NCBI RefSeq assembly: GCF_003111685.1 | Contig: NZ_CP022192.1 | Coordinates: forward strand, 129,501 to 193,500 | DNA length: 64,000 nucleotides | Direction of reading: 5' to 3' | DNA from: Alloyangia pacifica | GTDB taxonomy: Bacteria > Pseudomonadota > Alphaproteobacteria > Rhodobacterales > Rhodobacteraceae | Shown here: positions 16,380 to 25,799 of the stretch, piece after piece | Position numbering within the stretch: position 1 is the stretch's first letter | Layout of the letters: each line of letters starts with the position of its first letter | Translations under genes and position numbers: made by a program | The notes under the pieces: generated by a model | Told to the model about the DNA's origin: nothing | What the model saw: only the letters and a program-made list of their open reading frames with translations | Databases searched by the model: none

Positions 16380-18251
16380 ATGCAGGGCCAGTCCGAAACC
16401 TTTCGCATCGACCGGGTAAAGACGGCAACCCTCGGGCTGGCGCTGGCGGGGCTCCTGGCGGGGCTCGCCCTGCAGTTCTCCGGCCTGCCGGCCACGGCGC
16501 GCGCCGCCCTCATGGCCGGCACCCTGCCCGCCCTCGTCGCGCTGCTCTTCGAGATCGTCGGCAGCATCCGGCGCGGCGACGTGGGGCTCGACGTGCTGGC
16601 CGCCCTGTCGATGAGCGCAGCGCTGCTGTTCGGCGAGACCCTCGCAGCCTGCATCGTCGCGGTGATGTATTCGGGCGGCACGCTGCTCGAGGCCGTCGCC
16701 GAGGGGCGGGCGCGGCGCGAAATGCATGCGCTGCTCTCGCGCGTGCCGCGGTTCGCGATGCGCCATCGCGACGGGCAGATCGATCGCGTGCCGCTCGACG
16801 AGATCACCCCCGGCGACCGGCTGCTCATCCCGCAGGGCGACGTGGTGCCCGTCGATGGCACGATCCTCTCGGCGGGTGCCTTTCTCGACAGCTCGGCGCT
16901 GACCGGCGAGTCGCTGCCGCAGCACCTGGCGGCGGGGGCCGAGGCGATGAGCGGCGCGACCAACGCGGGCGAGCCCTTTGACATGATCGCCACGCGGCGG
17001 GCGGAGGAGAGCACCTATGCGGGGATCGTCCGCCTCGTCGAGGCGGCACAGCGCTCCAAGGCGCCGATGGCGCGGCTCGCCGACCGCTGGTCGCTGGGGT
17101 TCCTGCTGGTGGCCGTGGCGATCGCGCTTGCCGCCTGGTGGGCCAGTTCGGATCCGGTCCGTGCCGTGGCGGTTCTGGTGATCGCCACCCCCTGCCCGCT
17201 CATCCTCGCGGTGCCGGTGGCGCTGGTCGCGGGCCTGTCGCGCGCGGCGCACTTCGGCGTGCTGGTGAAGGGCGCGAAGCCGCTCGAGGCCATGGCCCGC
17301 ACCCATACGCTGGTGCTCGACAAGACCGGCACGCTCACCGACGGTCGGCCGCAGATCACCCGGATCGAGCGCAGGGACGGCCTGTCCGAGGATGCGCTGC
17401 TGCGCCTTGCCGCCTCGCTCGACCAGGTCTCCCGGCACCCCATAGCGCAGGCGATCGTCGCGGCCGCGAAGTTCCGTGGGCTGACGCTCGCCACCCCGTC
17501 AGAGGTGCACGAGTCGCCCGGCGAAGGCGTCGCGGGCATGGTCGAGGGGCACAGCCTCCGGGTCGGGGGCTTCAGCTACGTCCAGGCCGCGCTCGACGCG
17601 CCCGACCTGCGCCCCGCGCCGCCGGGGGCGGGCGCGGTGGTCGTCGCCGTGGCGCTGGACGGGCGCCCGGCGGGCCATCTGGTGATGGCCGACCCGCTGC
17701 GCGACGGCGCGAGCCTGGCGCTGCAGGGCCTGCGCCGCGAGGGCATCGCCCGGCTCGTGCTCGCCACGGGAGACCGCCCCGAGGTGGCCGCCCGGGTGAC
17801 CGACGGACTCGGGTTCGACGCGATTCACGGCGATCTCACCCCTGACGCGAAGGTCGCGCTGGTGCACAGCGAACGCGAGGGTGGGCCGGTGATGATGGTT
17901 GGCGACGGCGTCAATGACGCGCCCGCCCTTGCCGCCGCGGACATCGGCGTGGCCATGGGCGCGCGGGGCGCTGCCGCCTCGGCGGAGGCGGCCGACGTGG
18001 TGCTGCTGGTGGACAGGATCGACCCGCTGGTCGCCGGGATCGCGATCGCCCGCGACGCCCGGCGGATCGCGCTGCAGAGCGTCGTGGCCGGGATCGGCCT
18101 GTCGGTGATCGGGATGATCGCCGCGGCGCTGGGATATCTTGAACCGGTCGAGGGCGCCGTTCTGCAGGAGGTGATCGACGTGGCGGTGATCCTGAACGCG
18201 CTCCGCGCCGTGCGCATCACGCCGCCCGGGCCGCTGCCGGAGATCACCTAG
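16380..18251 (+). CDS. Heavy-metal P1B-type ATPase without an N-terminal HMA domain
   Basis: 623 aa from the ATG at 16380; the frame is open for 700 nt upstream but only as a shadow of maiA and the HpaR-like gene. Motifs: TGES at 175-178, the CPx metal motif TPCP at 270-273, phosphorylation site DKTGT at 314-318, SRHP at 351-354 and GDGVND at 508-513. These define a P1B pump that exports a soft or divalent cation such as Zn, Cd or Pb. The usual N-terminal GMTCxxC domain is missing. It stands alone between two catabolic regions. Confidence 0.9.
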   Translation: MQGQSETFRIDRVKTATLGLALAGLLAGLALQFSGLPATARAALMAGTLPALVALLFEIVGSIRRGDVGLDVLAALSMSAALLFGETLAACIVAVMYSGGTLLEAVAEGRARREMHALLSRVPRFAMRHRDGQIDRVPLDEITPGDRLLIPQGDVVPVDGTILSAGAFLDSSALTGESLPQHLAAGAEAMSGATNAGEPFDMIATRRAEESTYAGIVRLVEAAQRSKAPMARLADRWSLGFLLVAVAIALAAWWASSDPVRAVAVLVIATPCPLILAVPVALVAGLSRAAHFGVLVKGAKPLEAMARTHTLVLDKTGTLTDGRPQITRIERRDGLSEDALLRLAASLDQVSRHPIAQAIVAAAKFRGLTLATPSEVHESPGEGVAGMVEGHSLRVGGFSYVQAALDAPDLRPAPPGAGAVVVAVALDGRPAGHLVMADPLRDGASLALQGLRREGIARLVLATGDRPEVAARVTDGLGFDAIHGDLTPDAKVALVHSEREGGPVMMVGDGVNDAPALAAADIGVAMGARGAAASAEAADVVLLVDRIDPLVAGIAIARDARRIALQSVVAGIGLSVIGMIAAALGYLEPVEGAVLQEVIDVAVILNALRAVRITPPGPLPEIT

Positions 18252-18292
18252 CCGGGGCACCGGGATGCTGAGCCTCGGCGACAGTGCCCGGC

Positions 18293-19318
18293 TCAGGCCC
18301 GCAGCGCGCTGCGCAGCGTTTCGACCGGAGAACAGCCGAATTTCCTGCGGTAGTGTTCCGAGAACCGGCCGAGGTGGAAGAAGCCAAGCCCGGTCGCCAC
18401 ATCGGTGACCCGCGTGTCGGCGCCGGGGTTCGACAGTTCTTCCCATGCGCGCTCCAGCCGCATGTCGCGCAGCACGGTCATCGGGCCACAGCCGTGGCGG
18501 GCGCGAAACGCCGCCTGCAGCGAGCGCACGCTTGTCCCGGCCGCGCTGGCGATGTCCTCGATCATCAGCGCCGCGCCAAGGTTCTCGCGCATGAACTCCT
18601 CGGCGCGGCGCACCATGCGCGGCGCATGGCCCGGACGAGGGCTGGGCGCGTCGGCCTCGGTCGGCCGGACCTGTGACTGCAAGAGGCCCACCAACAGCGT
18701 GCGCTCGAGCTGCCGCCCCAGCGCCGAGCCCCGCCCCAGCAGGGCGGCGCCGCGCTGCGTCTCGGAGATCACGAACTGCAGCAGGCCGAGAAAGGACCGC
18801 CCCTCTCCGTCCGTCAGCGCCTTCGGGCCGTCAAAGCGCAGCGCCGCGCGGTGCGGCAGCCCGAACTCTGCCCGCGCCGCCTGCTCCAGCGCGCGCCGGT
18901 CGATCTGCAGCATGAGCTGCACGCAGTGCTCGCTCCAGATCATGCTGACCTCATCGTCGGGGTTGAGCACCCCGCCGCTGCCGCCACCGATCTCGTAGCC
19001 GCGCGCGCCGGTGTTCACCGAGGCATGGCCGTGCAGGGGAAACTGGAAGAGGTAGAACTGCTCGAGCGGGCCCGGCGCGATCTGGGTCTTCGCGCCATAG
19101 GTCAGCACGTTGATCGACAGGTCCTGCCCGTCGAGCCGGTTGTGCCGCGCCGCCAGCGGCCCCCGTCCCATCACCTCGAGGCGATGATCGCAATAGACCT
19201 GCGCCACCCGGGCCCGCGCCTCGTCCAGATCCGCCGTCGCAAAGAGACGATGGTTGCCAAGCGGCAATCCCTGCGGTCCCTCGGGACCGGTCTGAAGCTG
19301 GCCCATGAGATGCTCCAT
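18293..19318 (-). CDS. AraC/XylS-family transcriptional activator
   Basis: 341 aa; a second ATG at 19306 with GGAG six bases ahead is an equally good start and would give 337 aa. The N-terminal AraC-binding-like domain (about residues 25-200) and C-terminal double helix-turn-helix ([20 protein letters not shown], then [20 protein letters not shown]) are of the XylS/NphR kind. It is divergent from the SDR-StyA-StyB-like operon, with two XylS-like direct repeats between them. By position it corresponds to the AraC regulator (IifR) of the Acinetobacter iif indole-oxidation operon. Confidence 0.88.
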   Translation of the reverse strand: MEHLMGQLQTGPEGPQGLPLGNHRLFATADLDEARARVAQVYCDHRLEVMGRGPLAARHNRLDGQDLSINVLTYGAKTQIAPGPLEQFYLFQFPLHGHASVNTGARGYEIGGGSGGVLNPDDEVSMIWSEHCVQLMLQIDRRALEQAARAEFGLPHRAALRFDGPKALTDGEGRSFLGLLQFVISETQRGAALLGRGSALGRQLERTLLVGLLQSQVRPTEADAPSPRPGHAPRMVRRAEEFMRENLGAALMIEDIASAAGTSVRSLQAAFRARHGCGPMTVLRDMRLERAWEELSNPGADTRVTDVATGLGFFHLGRFSEHYRRKFGCSPVETLRSALRA

Positions 19319-19358
19319 GCTCGCGTCGGGGGTCTTCCTTCAGCTCTAAAACATAATT

Positions 19359-19393
19359 TGCGCAATCCGGATCCCGGCTGCGCAATCAGGATA
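19359..19393 (+). promoter_or_regulatory. XylS-like direct repeats upstream of the indole-type oxygenase operon
   Basis: TGCGCAATCCGGAT at 19359-19372 and TGCGCAATCAGGAT at 19379-19392 match at 13 of 14 positions with a 20-bp period. Both resemble the XylS half-site TGCA-N6-GGNTA; the proximal one fits TGCG-N6-GGATA. They lie 64 nt before the SDR start codon, where an AraC-type activator would contact RNA polymerase. Confidence 0.75.
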
Positions 19394-19456
19394 GCGCGCA
19401 TCCGCGGCCCCCCTGCAAGCTTTCATTTGAGAAAAATGACACACAGGGAGCGCGCA

Positions 19457-20233
19457 ATGCGTGGATTGAGAGACAAAGTCGCGATCGTGCCCGGCGGTGC
19501 CACGAAGATCGGCGTCGCCGTTGTCGAGGCGTTCAAGTCGCACGGCGTCAAGGTGATCATCGCGGATATCGACGCCGAGAACGGCGAGAAGCTGGCCTGT
19601 GACGGCGTGGTTTTCGTGCAGGCCGACCTGCGCTCGGACGCGGATATCGCCCGCGTCGTGCAAACCGCCAAGGACCGCTTCGGCCGCATCGATTTTCTGG
19701 TGAACGTCGCCGCGACCTATGTCGACAACGGCGCGGAAAGCACGCGCGCGGAATGGCTTGAAGCTTTGGATGTGAACCTTGTCGGCTCGGTCATGCTGAT
19801 GCAGGCGGCCCGCGAGGAGCTGCGCAAGACCAAGGGATCCATCGTCAATTTCGGCTCGATCTCGGCCCGCGTGGCGCAGACCGGTCGCTGGCTCTACCCG
19901 GTGTCCAAGGCGGCGATCCTGCAGCTCACCCGCAATCAGGCGATGGATCTCGCGCCCGACGGCATCCGCGTCAACGCGGTCTCGCCCGGCTGGACCTGGT
20001 CCAACATCATGGACAGCCTGACCGGCGGCGACCGGGCCAAGACCGATGCCGTGGGGGGGGATTTCCACCTTTTCCCGCGGGTCGGGGACCCCGAGGAGGT
20101 CGCCTCGACGGTGATGTTCCTCTGCTCGGACGAAGCGAGCTTCATCACCGGCACCGACATCCGCGTCGACGGTGGCTACACCGCCATGGGCCCCGAGCGC
20201 GCCGAGCCGGCCATCCCGCGCCTGATGGACTGA
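19457..20233 (+). CDS. SDR-family oxidoreductase, IifB-like position
   Basis: 258 aa from the ATG at 19457, with GGGAG upstream. The nucleotide-binding loop is PGGATKIG instead of the usual TGxxxGIG. The catalytic Ser is in NFGSISARV, and YPVSK gives the Tyr-Lys pair; the C-terminal INGGY-like VDGGYTAMG is present. First gene of an operon with a StyA-like monooxygenase and flavin reductase. In the iif indole pathway an SDR of this position (IifB) oxidises the indole dihydrodiol to 3-hydroxyindolin-2-one. That role is inferred here from gene order. Confidence 0.8.
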   Translation: MRGLRDKVAIVPGGATKIGVAVVEAFKSHGVKVIIADIDAENGEKLACDGVVFVQADLRSDADIARVVQTAKDRFGRIDFLVNVAATYVDNGAESTRAEWLEALDVNLVGSVMLMQAAREELRKTKGSIVNFGSISARVAQTGRWLYPVSKAAILQLTRNQAMDLAPDGIRVNAVSPGWTWSNIMDSLTGGDRAKTDAVGGDFHLFPRVGDPEEVASTVMFLCSDEASFITGTDIRVDGGYTAMGPERAEPAIPRLMD

Positions 20234-20270
20234 CCCGGTCCGCAAAAGCAAAAGCCAACAGGAGAGAAAA

Positions 20271-21500
20271 ATGAAACGCATTTCCATCGTGGGCGGCGGT
20301 CAGTCCGGCCTGCAACTCGGCATCGGCCTCGTGCAGAAGGGATACGAGGTCAAGATCATCCAGGACCGCACCGGGCCAGAGCTTGCCGCCGGGCGGGTCA
20401 TGTCCTCGCAGTGCCAGTTCGACGCGGCGCTGCAGCTCGAGCGTGACCTCGGGATCAACTTCTGGGAAGACGCCTGCCCGCCGGTCGAGGGCATTTCCTT
20501 CACCGTCCCCAGCCCCGAGGGTCCGGGCAAGGCCGTCGAATGGTCGGCCCGGCTCGACCGCAAGGCGCAATCCATCGACCAGCGGGTAAAGATGCCGCGC
20601 TGGATCGAGGAATTCGAGCGGCTCGGCGGCAAGATGGAGATCGCCACCGCCGACATCGCCCTGCTCGAGCGCGAGGCAAAATCGGCGGATCTGGTGATCG
20701 TCGCCTCGGGCAAGGGCGAGATCGGCAAGCTCTTCGAGCGCGACGCCGAGCGCTCGCCTTTTGCCGCGCCGCAGCGCGCGCTGGCGCTGACCTATGTGCA
20801 CGGCATGACCCCGCGCCCCGAGCATTCGGCGGTGAGCTTCAACCTGATCCCCGGCGTCGGCGAGTATTTCGTCTTCCCCGCGCTGACCCTCAGCGGCCCC
20901 TGCGAGATCATGGTCTTCGAAGGCGTGCCAGAGGGCCCGATGGATTGCTGGAAGGACGTCTCCACCCCCGCCGAGCACCTCGCCCGGTCCCGGGAGATCC
21001 TGCACAGCTTCCTGCCCTGGGAAGCGGAGCGCTGCACCAATATTGAGCTGACCGACGACAACGGCATCCTTGCCGGGCGTTTCCCGCCGACCGTGCGCAA
21101 GCCCGTCGGCACCCTGCCCTCGGGCGCCCGGATCCTCGGGCTCGGCGATGCGGTCTGCCTGAATGACCCGATCACCGGACAGGGCGCGAACAACGCCGCC
21201 AAGGCCGCGGCGGTCTATCTGGACGCGATCGTGGCCCGCGGCGATGCCGCCTTTGACGAGGCCTGGATGCGCGCCACCTTCGAGACCTTCTGGACCTACG
21301 CGCAATGGGTGGTCCGATGGACCAACATGATGCTGCTGCCGCCGCCGCCCTTCGTGCTCGAGCTGATGGGCTCGGCGCAGGTGCTGCCCGACCTGGCGCA
21401 CCGCATCGCCAACGGCTTCAACGACCCGCGCGACTTCTTCCCGTGGTTCGCCGATCCCGACGCCGCCGGCAGCTATCTGACCAGCCTGAAGGCCGCCTGA
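20271..21500 (+). CDS. StyA-like two-component flavoprotein monooxygenase (probable indole oxygenase)
   Basis: 409 aa, preceded by AGGAGAG. The FAD motif is ISIVGGGQSGLQLGIGL at residues 4-20; the later ILGLGDAVCLNDPITGQGAN is typical of styrene monooxygenase-type (group E) enzymes. These use FADH2 supplied by a separate reductase to epoxidise styrene or indole. Together with the upstream SDR, the downstream reductase and the AraC regulator, the layout is that of indole-oxidising iif/ind operons. Styrene as substrate is less likely because the styC/styD genes are absent and an anthranilate pathway follows. Confidence 0.85.
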   Translation: MKRISIVGGGQSGLQLGIGLVQKGYEVKIIQDRTGPELAAGRVMSSQCQFDAALQLERDLGINFWEDACPPVEGISFTVPSPEGPGKAVEWSARLDRKAQSIDQRVKMPRWIEEFERLGGKMEIATADIALLEREAKSADLVIVASGKGEIGKLFERDAERSPFAAPQRALALTYVHGMTPRPEHSAVSFNLIPGVGEYFVFPALTLSGPCEIMVFEGVPEGPMDCWKDVSTPAEHLARSREILHSFLPWEAERCTNIELTDDNGILAGRFPPTVRKPVGTLPSGARILGLGDAVCLNDPITGQGANNAAKAAAVYLDAIVARGDAAFDEAWMRATFETFWTYAQWVVRWTNMMLLPPPPFVLELMGSAQVLPDLAHRIANGFNDPRDFFPWFADPDAAGSYLTSLKAA

Positions 21501-21501
21501 C

Positions 21502-21993
21502 ATGGCCGTCGACATCTCGACCTTCCGCGAGACGATGGGGCTCTTTCCCGGGGCGGTGACGCTGATCACCACCGGCGCGGGGGAGACCCGGCGCGGCATC
21601 ACCGCCACCGCGGTCTGCTCGGTGACCGACAGCCCGCCGAGCCTCCTGGTCTGCGTCAACAACCGCACCGGCACCTGCCAGGAGATCGCCCGCAGCGGCC
21701 ACTTCAGCGTGCAGCTGCTCGGCCAGGGTCAGGCCGACGTGGCCATGGCCTTTGCCGGGGCGCAGGGGCAGAGCGGGCTCGAGAAGTTCGCCATCGGCAC
21801 CTGGTCAAGCTGCCCGCGCGGCCTGCCCCGGCTCGATGGTGCGCTGGCCTCCATCTCCTGCGAGGTGGCCACTGCGACCGAGGCGGGCAGCCACACCGTC
21901 TTCATCGGGCGGATCGAGGATGTGCTGCTCGCGGGCGGCGAGGCGCTGGTCTTCGCCCGCTCGAAATTCCACCGGCTGGCCTGCGTGGCCTGA
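21502..21993 (+). CDS. Flavin reductase (StyB/IifD-like)
   Basis: 163 aa, one nucleotide after the StyA-like gene. Flavin reductase-like FMN-binding split barrel: FRETMGLFPGAVTLITT, then GITATAVCSVTDSPPSLLVCVN, ending with the FARSKFHRL region. It supplies reduced FAD to the StyA-like oxygenase at the expense of NAD(P)H. It is the last gene of the AraC-controlled operon, and a strong terminator follows. Confidence 0.9.
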   Translation: MAVDISTFRETMGLFPGAVTLITTGAGETRRGITATAVCSVTDSPPSLLVCVNNRTGTCQEIARSGHFSVQLLGQGQADVAMAFAGAQGQSGLEKFAIGTWSSCPRGLPRLDGALASISCEVATATEAGSHTVFIGRIEDVLLAGGEALVFARSKFHRLACVA

Positions 21994-22020
21994 AGCCCAT
22001 TCCGGCACTCAAAAATCAAG

Positions 22021-22052
22021 GCGCCCCGGAAGCTCACTGCCGGGGCGCTTTT
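22021..22052. terminator. Strong intrinsic terminator between converging operons
   Basis: GCGCCCCGG pairs with CCGGGGCGC around a 10-nt loop, followed by TTTT; the other side is preceded by A-rich sequence. It can serve both the flavin reductase operon and the converging thioesterase gene. Confidence 0.88.
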
Positions 22053-22075
22053 CGTTTCGGACAGGCGGCTGCGGA

Positions 22076-22495
22076 TCAGGCCGCCATCTCGGGATGCAGG
22101 TACTGCTCGAGCCCCTTGCGGCAATCGTCGGGCCAGGGGTGCGACTTGTGGTCCTTGGTCGAGGTCATCACGATCAGCTGCTCGATGGTCCAGATCACCT
22201 CGCCCTCGACGGTGACCACGGTGTAGAGGTCCAGCGACGACTTGCCGATCTTGCGCACGTGGACGTTGAATTCCAGCACATCGCCATAGACCGCGGGCTT
22301 TTTGAACTCGATGTTCATCTTCACGCTGGGCAGGCCAAGATGCCGGTCGAACATCAGTTCCTTCCAGGTCACGCCGAAAGACGCGAACATGGCCTCGTTC
22401 ACGTCGACGAGCATCGACAGATAGGCCGGATGGTAGGCGATCCCGGTCAGATCGCAGTCACCGAACCGCATGGGTTTCTGAATTTTGAATGGCAT
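22076..22495 (-). CDS. Acyl-CoA thioesterase, 4-hydroxybenzoyl-CoA thioesterase family
   Basis: 139 aa hotdog-fold protein. The family start pattern is seen: QKPMRFGDCDLTGIAYHPAY (aspartate in the position of the catalytic D17 region of the Pseudomonas enzyme), then MLVDVNEAMFASFG. It would cleave an aromatic or alicyclic CoA ester. It is divergent from the aminobenzoyl-CoA monooxygenase operon and carries its own copy of the shared promoter motif, so it is probably co-regulated with it. Confidence 0.82.
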   Translation of the reverse strand: MPFKIQKPMRFGDCDLTGIAYHPAYLSMLVDVNEAMFASFGVTWKELMFDRHLGLPSVKMNIEFKKPAVYGDVLEFNVHVRKIGKSSLDLYTVVTVEGEVIWTIEQLIVMTSTKDHKSHPWPDDCRKGLEQYLHPEMAA

Positions 22496-22570
22496 TCGGG
22501 GTCACTCCGTGTCCTGCCCGACCCGATCGGTGTAAGACGCCCTTGTCAGGCCAGCGAGTCGGCGTATTTA

Positions 22571-22593
22571 TATTTTATGTCTAAATAATAGTC
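22571..22593 (-). promoter_or_regulatory. Shared promoter motif, site E (divergent, facing the thioesterase gene)
   Basis: Read on the minus strand the core is TTTAGACATAAAATA, which matches the common pattern TTTAGNCTTSAANTWA at 12 of 15 positions when aligned to the 45741 site. It lies about 75 bp upstream of the thioesterase ATG in a conspicuously AT-rich patch. Confidence 0.5.
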
Positions 22594-22705
22594 AGGCCGG
22601 GCGCGAGGTCAAGGAGCGTGCGATTGCATCAAGTTTTATTGGATTTTTCGCGGTCGAGGAGAAGATCCCCACGCGGGGGTCGGACCGGAAGCTTCAGATC
22701 CTAGT

Positions 22706-22728
22706 TATTTTAGTCTTGAAGTAATTTC
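22706..22728 (+). promoter_or_regulatory. Shared promoter motif, site A (aminobenzoyl-CoA monooxygenase operon)
   Basis: The element begins TATTTTAGTCTTGAAGTAAT and ends TTC. It is the clearest copy together with 29895 and 43816, and ends 45 nt before the ATG at 22774. It probably binds a MarR-type regulator of the CoA-ester pathway. Confidence 0.7.
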
Positions 22729-22773
22729 GCGAGAAGGTAATCTACCGGAAACCAAACAGGGAAGCTGTGTCTC

Positions 22774-25059
22774 ATGCAAATCGCCGTCCTTGGCGGGGGC
22801 CCCGCCGGTCTCTACTTCGCCATCTCGATGAAGCTGCGCGATGCCGCGCATGACATCACCGTCTACGAGCGCAACCGCGCCGACGACACCTTCGGCTGGG
22901 GCGTCGTGCTCTCGGACGAGACCATGGCGAACTTCGAAGACAATGATCCGGTCTCGGAAAAGATGATCCGCGACAAGTTCGCCTATTGGGACGACGTAAA
23001 GGTCGTGCGCGGCGACGAGGCGATGACCTCGGGCGGCCACGGCTTCTGCGGGATCGGCCGCAAGCAGATGCTGCTGCTCCTGCAGCAGCGCGCCCGCGAG
23101 CTCGGCGTGAAGCTGGAATTCGAGACCGACATCACCCCCGAGAAGATCGAGGAACTGAAGGCGGGCAACGACCTTCTGGTCGCCGCCGACGGTCTCAACT
23201 CGAAGACGCGCAGCCACTTCGAGGACAAGTTCCGTCCCGAGATCGACATGCGCCGCAACCACTTCGTCTGGCTCGGCACGCATCAGAAATTCGACGACGC
23301 CTTCACCTTCATCTTCGAGCAGACCGAGCACGGCTGGATCTGGGCGCATGCCTACCAGTTCGACGACGACACGGCGACCTTCATCGTCGAATGCGGCCCC
23401 GAGACCTATGAGGCCTTCGGCTTCGACAAGCTGAGCCAGCAGGACAGCATCGCTCTCTGCGAGAAGATCTTTGCCAAGCACCTCGGCGGCCACGCGCTGA
23501 TGACCAACGCGAACCACATTCGCGGCTCGGCCTGGATCCGCTTCCCGCGGGTGACCTGCGAGAACTGGTACTTCGACAACGTGGTGCTGCTCGGCGATGC
23601 CTCGGCAACGGCGCATTTCTCGATCGGCTCCGGCTCGAAGCTGGGCATGGAAAGCGCCATCTCGCTGGCCGAGGAACTGTCGCGCGACAAGCCCCTCGCC
23701 GAGGCGTTGCAGACCTACGAGGACGAGCGCAAGCTGCAGGTGCTGCGGGTGACCTCGGCCGCGCGCAACTCGACCGAGTGGTTCGAAGAGGTCGAGCGCT
23801 ACCTCGGGCTCGACATGATGCAGCTGAACTACGCGCTGCTCACCCGCTCGCAGCGGATCAGCCACGAGAACCTGCGCCTGCGCGATCCTGAATGGTTGGC
23901 CTCTGCCGAAAGCTGGTTCCACAGCCAGGCCGGCAGCAACTCGACCCGCCGCCCGATGTTCGCCCCCTTCAAGCTGCGCGACATGGAGCTGAAGAACCGC
24001 ATCGTCGTCTCGCCCATGGCGCAGTACAAGGCGACCGGCGGCATGCCCAACGACTGGCACTTCGTGCATTACGCCGAGCGCGCCAAGGGCGGCGCCGGGC
24101 TGGTGTTCACCGAGATGCTCTGCGTGTCGATGGACGGCCGGATCACCCCGGGCTGCCCCTGCATCGGCCCCGAGCAGGTGCCCGCCTGGAAGCGCCTCAC
24201 CGACTTCGTCCACGCCGAGACCGACGCCAGGATCTGTGCCCAGATCGGCCATGCCGGGCGCAAGGGCTCGACCCGTCTCGCCTGGGACGGGATCGACAAG
24301 CCGCTCGCCGAAGGCGAAAACTGGCCGCTGCTCGCCGCCTCGGCGATCCCGCTGATGGAGGGCAACGTGGTCCCCAAGGCGATGGACCGCGCCGACATGG
24401 ACAGGGTGAAAGAGCAGTTCATCGAGAGCGTGCGCGCCGCCGACCAAGCGGGCTTCGACATGATCGAGATGCACGGCGCCCACGGCTACCTGCTGGCCTC
24501 CTTCATCTCGCCGATCACCAACCGGCGCGACGACGGCTACGGCGGCAGCCTCGAGAACCGCATGCGCTACCCGCTCGAGATCTTCGCCGCCATGCGCGCC
24601 GAATGGCCCGCGACAAAGCCGATGACGGTGCGTATCTCGGCGCATGACTGGATGGGCGAAGACGGGGTGACCCCGGAAGAGGCCGTGCAGATCGCGGCCA
24701 TGTTCAAGGCGGCGGGCGCCGATGCGATCAACGTCTCGTCGGGCCAGACCGACAAGGCCGAGCAGCCGGTCTACGGGCGCATGTTCCAGGTGCCCTTTGC
24801 CGACCGCGTGCGCAACGAGATCGGCGCCCCGACGCTGGTCGCGGGCAATATCTACGAGCCCGACCACGTCAATTCGATCCTGATGGCCGGCCGTGCGGAC
24901 CTCGTGCTGCTCGCCCGCCCGCATCTGGCCGATCCCTATTGGACGCTGCACGCGGCGGTCGAGCTTGGCGACACCGAGCAATCCTGGCCGAAGCCCTACG
25001 AGGGTGGCCGCCGGCAGGCCAACACGCTGGCCGAACGCGCCAAGGCGATGGCCACATGA
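22774..25059 (+). CDS. Bifunctional aminobenzoyl-CoA / salicylyl-CoA monooxygenase-reductase
   Basis: 761 aa fusion. Residues 1 to ~375 are a FAD monooxygenase (GGGPAGLYF at 7-15; the second motif is VLLGDASATAHFSIGSGSK). Residues ~395 to 761 are an old-yellow-enzyme domain (MFAPFKLRDMELKNRIVVSP; HGAHGYLLASFISPITNRR). This architecture is that of 2-aminobenzoyl-CoA monooxygenase/reductase of Azoarcus evansii and of salicylyl-CoA 5-hydroxylase. The former hydroxylates anthraniloyl-CoA at C5 and reduces the ring to a non-aromatic 2-amino-5-oxocyclohexene-carbonyl-CoA. The neighbouring RidA gene and CoA ligase favour the aminobenzoyl-CoA role. The gene heads an operon with ATGA-type overlaps. 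Confidence 0.85.
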   Translation: MQIAVLGGGPAGLYFAISMKLRDAAHDITVYERNRADDTFGWGVVLSDETMANFEDNDPVSEKMIRDKFAYWDDVKVVRGDEAMTSGGHGFCGIGRKQMLLLLQQRARELGVKLEFETDITPEKIEELKAGNDLLVAADGLNSKTRSHFEDKFRPEIDMRRNHFVWLGTHQKFDDAFTFIFEQTEHGWIWAHAYQFDDDTATFIVECGPETYEAFGFDKLSQQDSIALCEKIFAKHLGGHALMTNANHIRGSAWIRFPRVTCENWYFDNVVLLGDASATAHFSIGSGSKLGMESAISLAEELSRDKPLAEALQTYEDERKLQVLRVTSAARNSTEWFEEVERYLGLDMMQLNYALLTRSQRISHENLRLRDPEWLASAESWFHSQAGSNSTRRPMFAPFKLRDMELKNRIVVSPMAQYKATGGMPNDWHFVHYAERAKGGAGLVFTEMLCVSMDGRITPGCPCIGPEQVPAWKRLTDFVHAETDARICAQIGHAGRKGSTRLAWDGIDKPLAEGENWPLLAASAIPLMEGNVVPKAMDRADMDRVKEQFIESVRAADQAGFDMIEMHGAHGYLLASFISPITNRRDDGYGGSLENRMRYPLEIFAAMRAEWPATKPMTVRISAHDWMGEDGVTPEEAVQIAAMFKAAGADAINVSSGQTDKAEQPVYGRMFQVPFADRVRNEIGAPTLVAGNIYEPDHVNSILMAGRADLVLLARPHLADPYWTLHAAVELGDTEQSWPKPYEGGRRQANTLAERAKAMAT

Positions 25060-25799
25060 GTCTCGCGGGCAAAACCGCCTTCGTCACCGGCGGCGGCTCC
25101 GGGGTCGGCGCGGTGCTCGCGCTGGCCTTCGCCGAGGCTGGGGCCGAGGTGGTGATCTGCGGGCGCCGCATGGAGCCGCTCGAGACGGTCGCCGCGCGGC
25201 ACCCGGGGATCCGCGCCGTGCTCTGCGACATCACCGACGAGGCGGCGATCTCTTCCGCCATCGCCGAGGCCGCGCCCGACATCGTCATCGCCAATGCCGG
25301 CGCCTCCGAGAGTGCGCCTTTCACCCGCACCGAACTGGCGGCTTTCGAGCGGATGGTCTCGGTCAACCTCACCGGCACCTTCCTGACCCTGCGCGAGGGG
25401 GCAAAGGCGATGAAGGACAAGCCCTGGGGCCGGCTCATCGCCATCGCCTCGACCGCCGGGCTCAAGGGGTATCCCTATGTCGCGTCCTATGCCGCGGCCA
25501 AGCATGGCGTGATCGGGCTGGTGAAATCCGTGGCGCTGGAGCTTGCCCGCAAGGGCATCACCGCCAATGCGCTCTGCCCCGGGTTCCTCGACACCGAGAT
25601 GACCGAGCGCTCGATCGCCAATATCGTGGAAAAGACCGGCCGCTCCGCCGAGGAGGCCCGCGCCTCGCTCGAGGCGACCAACCCGATGCAGAGGCTGGTG
25701 CCGCCCGAGGATGTGGCCCGCGCCGCCCTCTGGCTCTGCGGCGAGGGCTCGGACATGGTCAACGGGCAGGCGATCTCGATCTCCGGAGGCGAGACGTGA
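25056..25799 (+). CDS. SDR-family oxidoreductase
   Basis: 247 aa from the ATG in the ATGA overlap with the preceding monooxygenase. Nucleotide loop TGGGSGVG at 11-18, NAG motif (IANAGASES), catalytic Ser in IASTAGLKG and YAAAK near residue 145. Of the 3-hydroxyacyl-CoA dehydrogenase-like SDRs, so oxidation or reduction of a hydroxy/oxo group on the alicyclic CoA ester is a sensible role. The stop codon overlaps the start of the next gene. Confidence 0.82.
   Translation: MSLAGKTAFVTGGGSGVGAVLALAFAEAGAEVVICGRRMEPLETVAARHPGIRAVLCDITDEAAISSAIAEAAPDIVIANAGASESAPFTRTELAAFERMVSVNLTGTFLTLREGAKAMKDKPWGRLIAIASTAGLKGYPYVASYAAAKHGVIGLVKSVALELARKGITANALCPGFLDTEMTERSIANIVEKTGRSAEEARASLEATNPMQRLVPPEDVARAALWLCGEGSDMVNGQAISISGGET

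Noticed and set aside
20271..21993. Annotation as a styrene monooxygenase for styrene catabolism
   Set aside because: The protein types fit StyA/StyB, but styrene-oxide isomerase and phenylacetaldehyde dehydrogenase genes are absent, and the flanking genes point to indole and anthranilate.
22705..24981. A 758-codon frame antisense to the aminobenzoyl-CoA monooxygenase
   Set aside because: Mirror-frame composition without motifs; the sense strand encodes a well-recognised two-domain enzyme over the same span.
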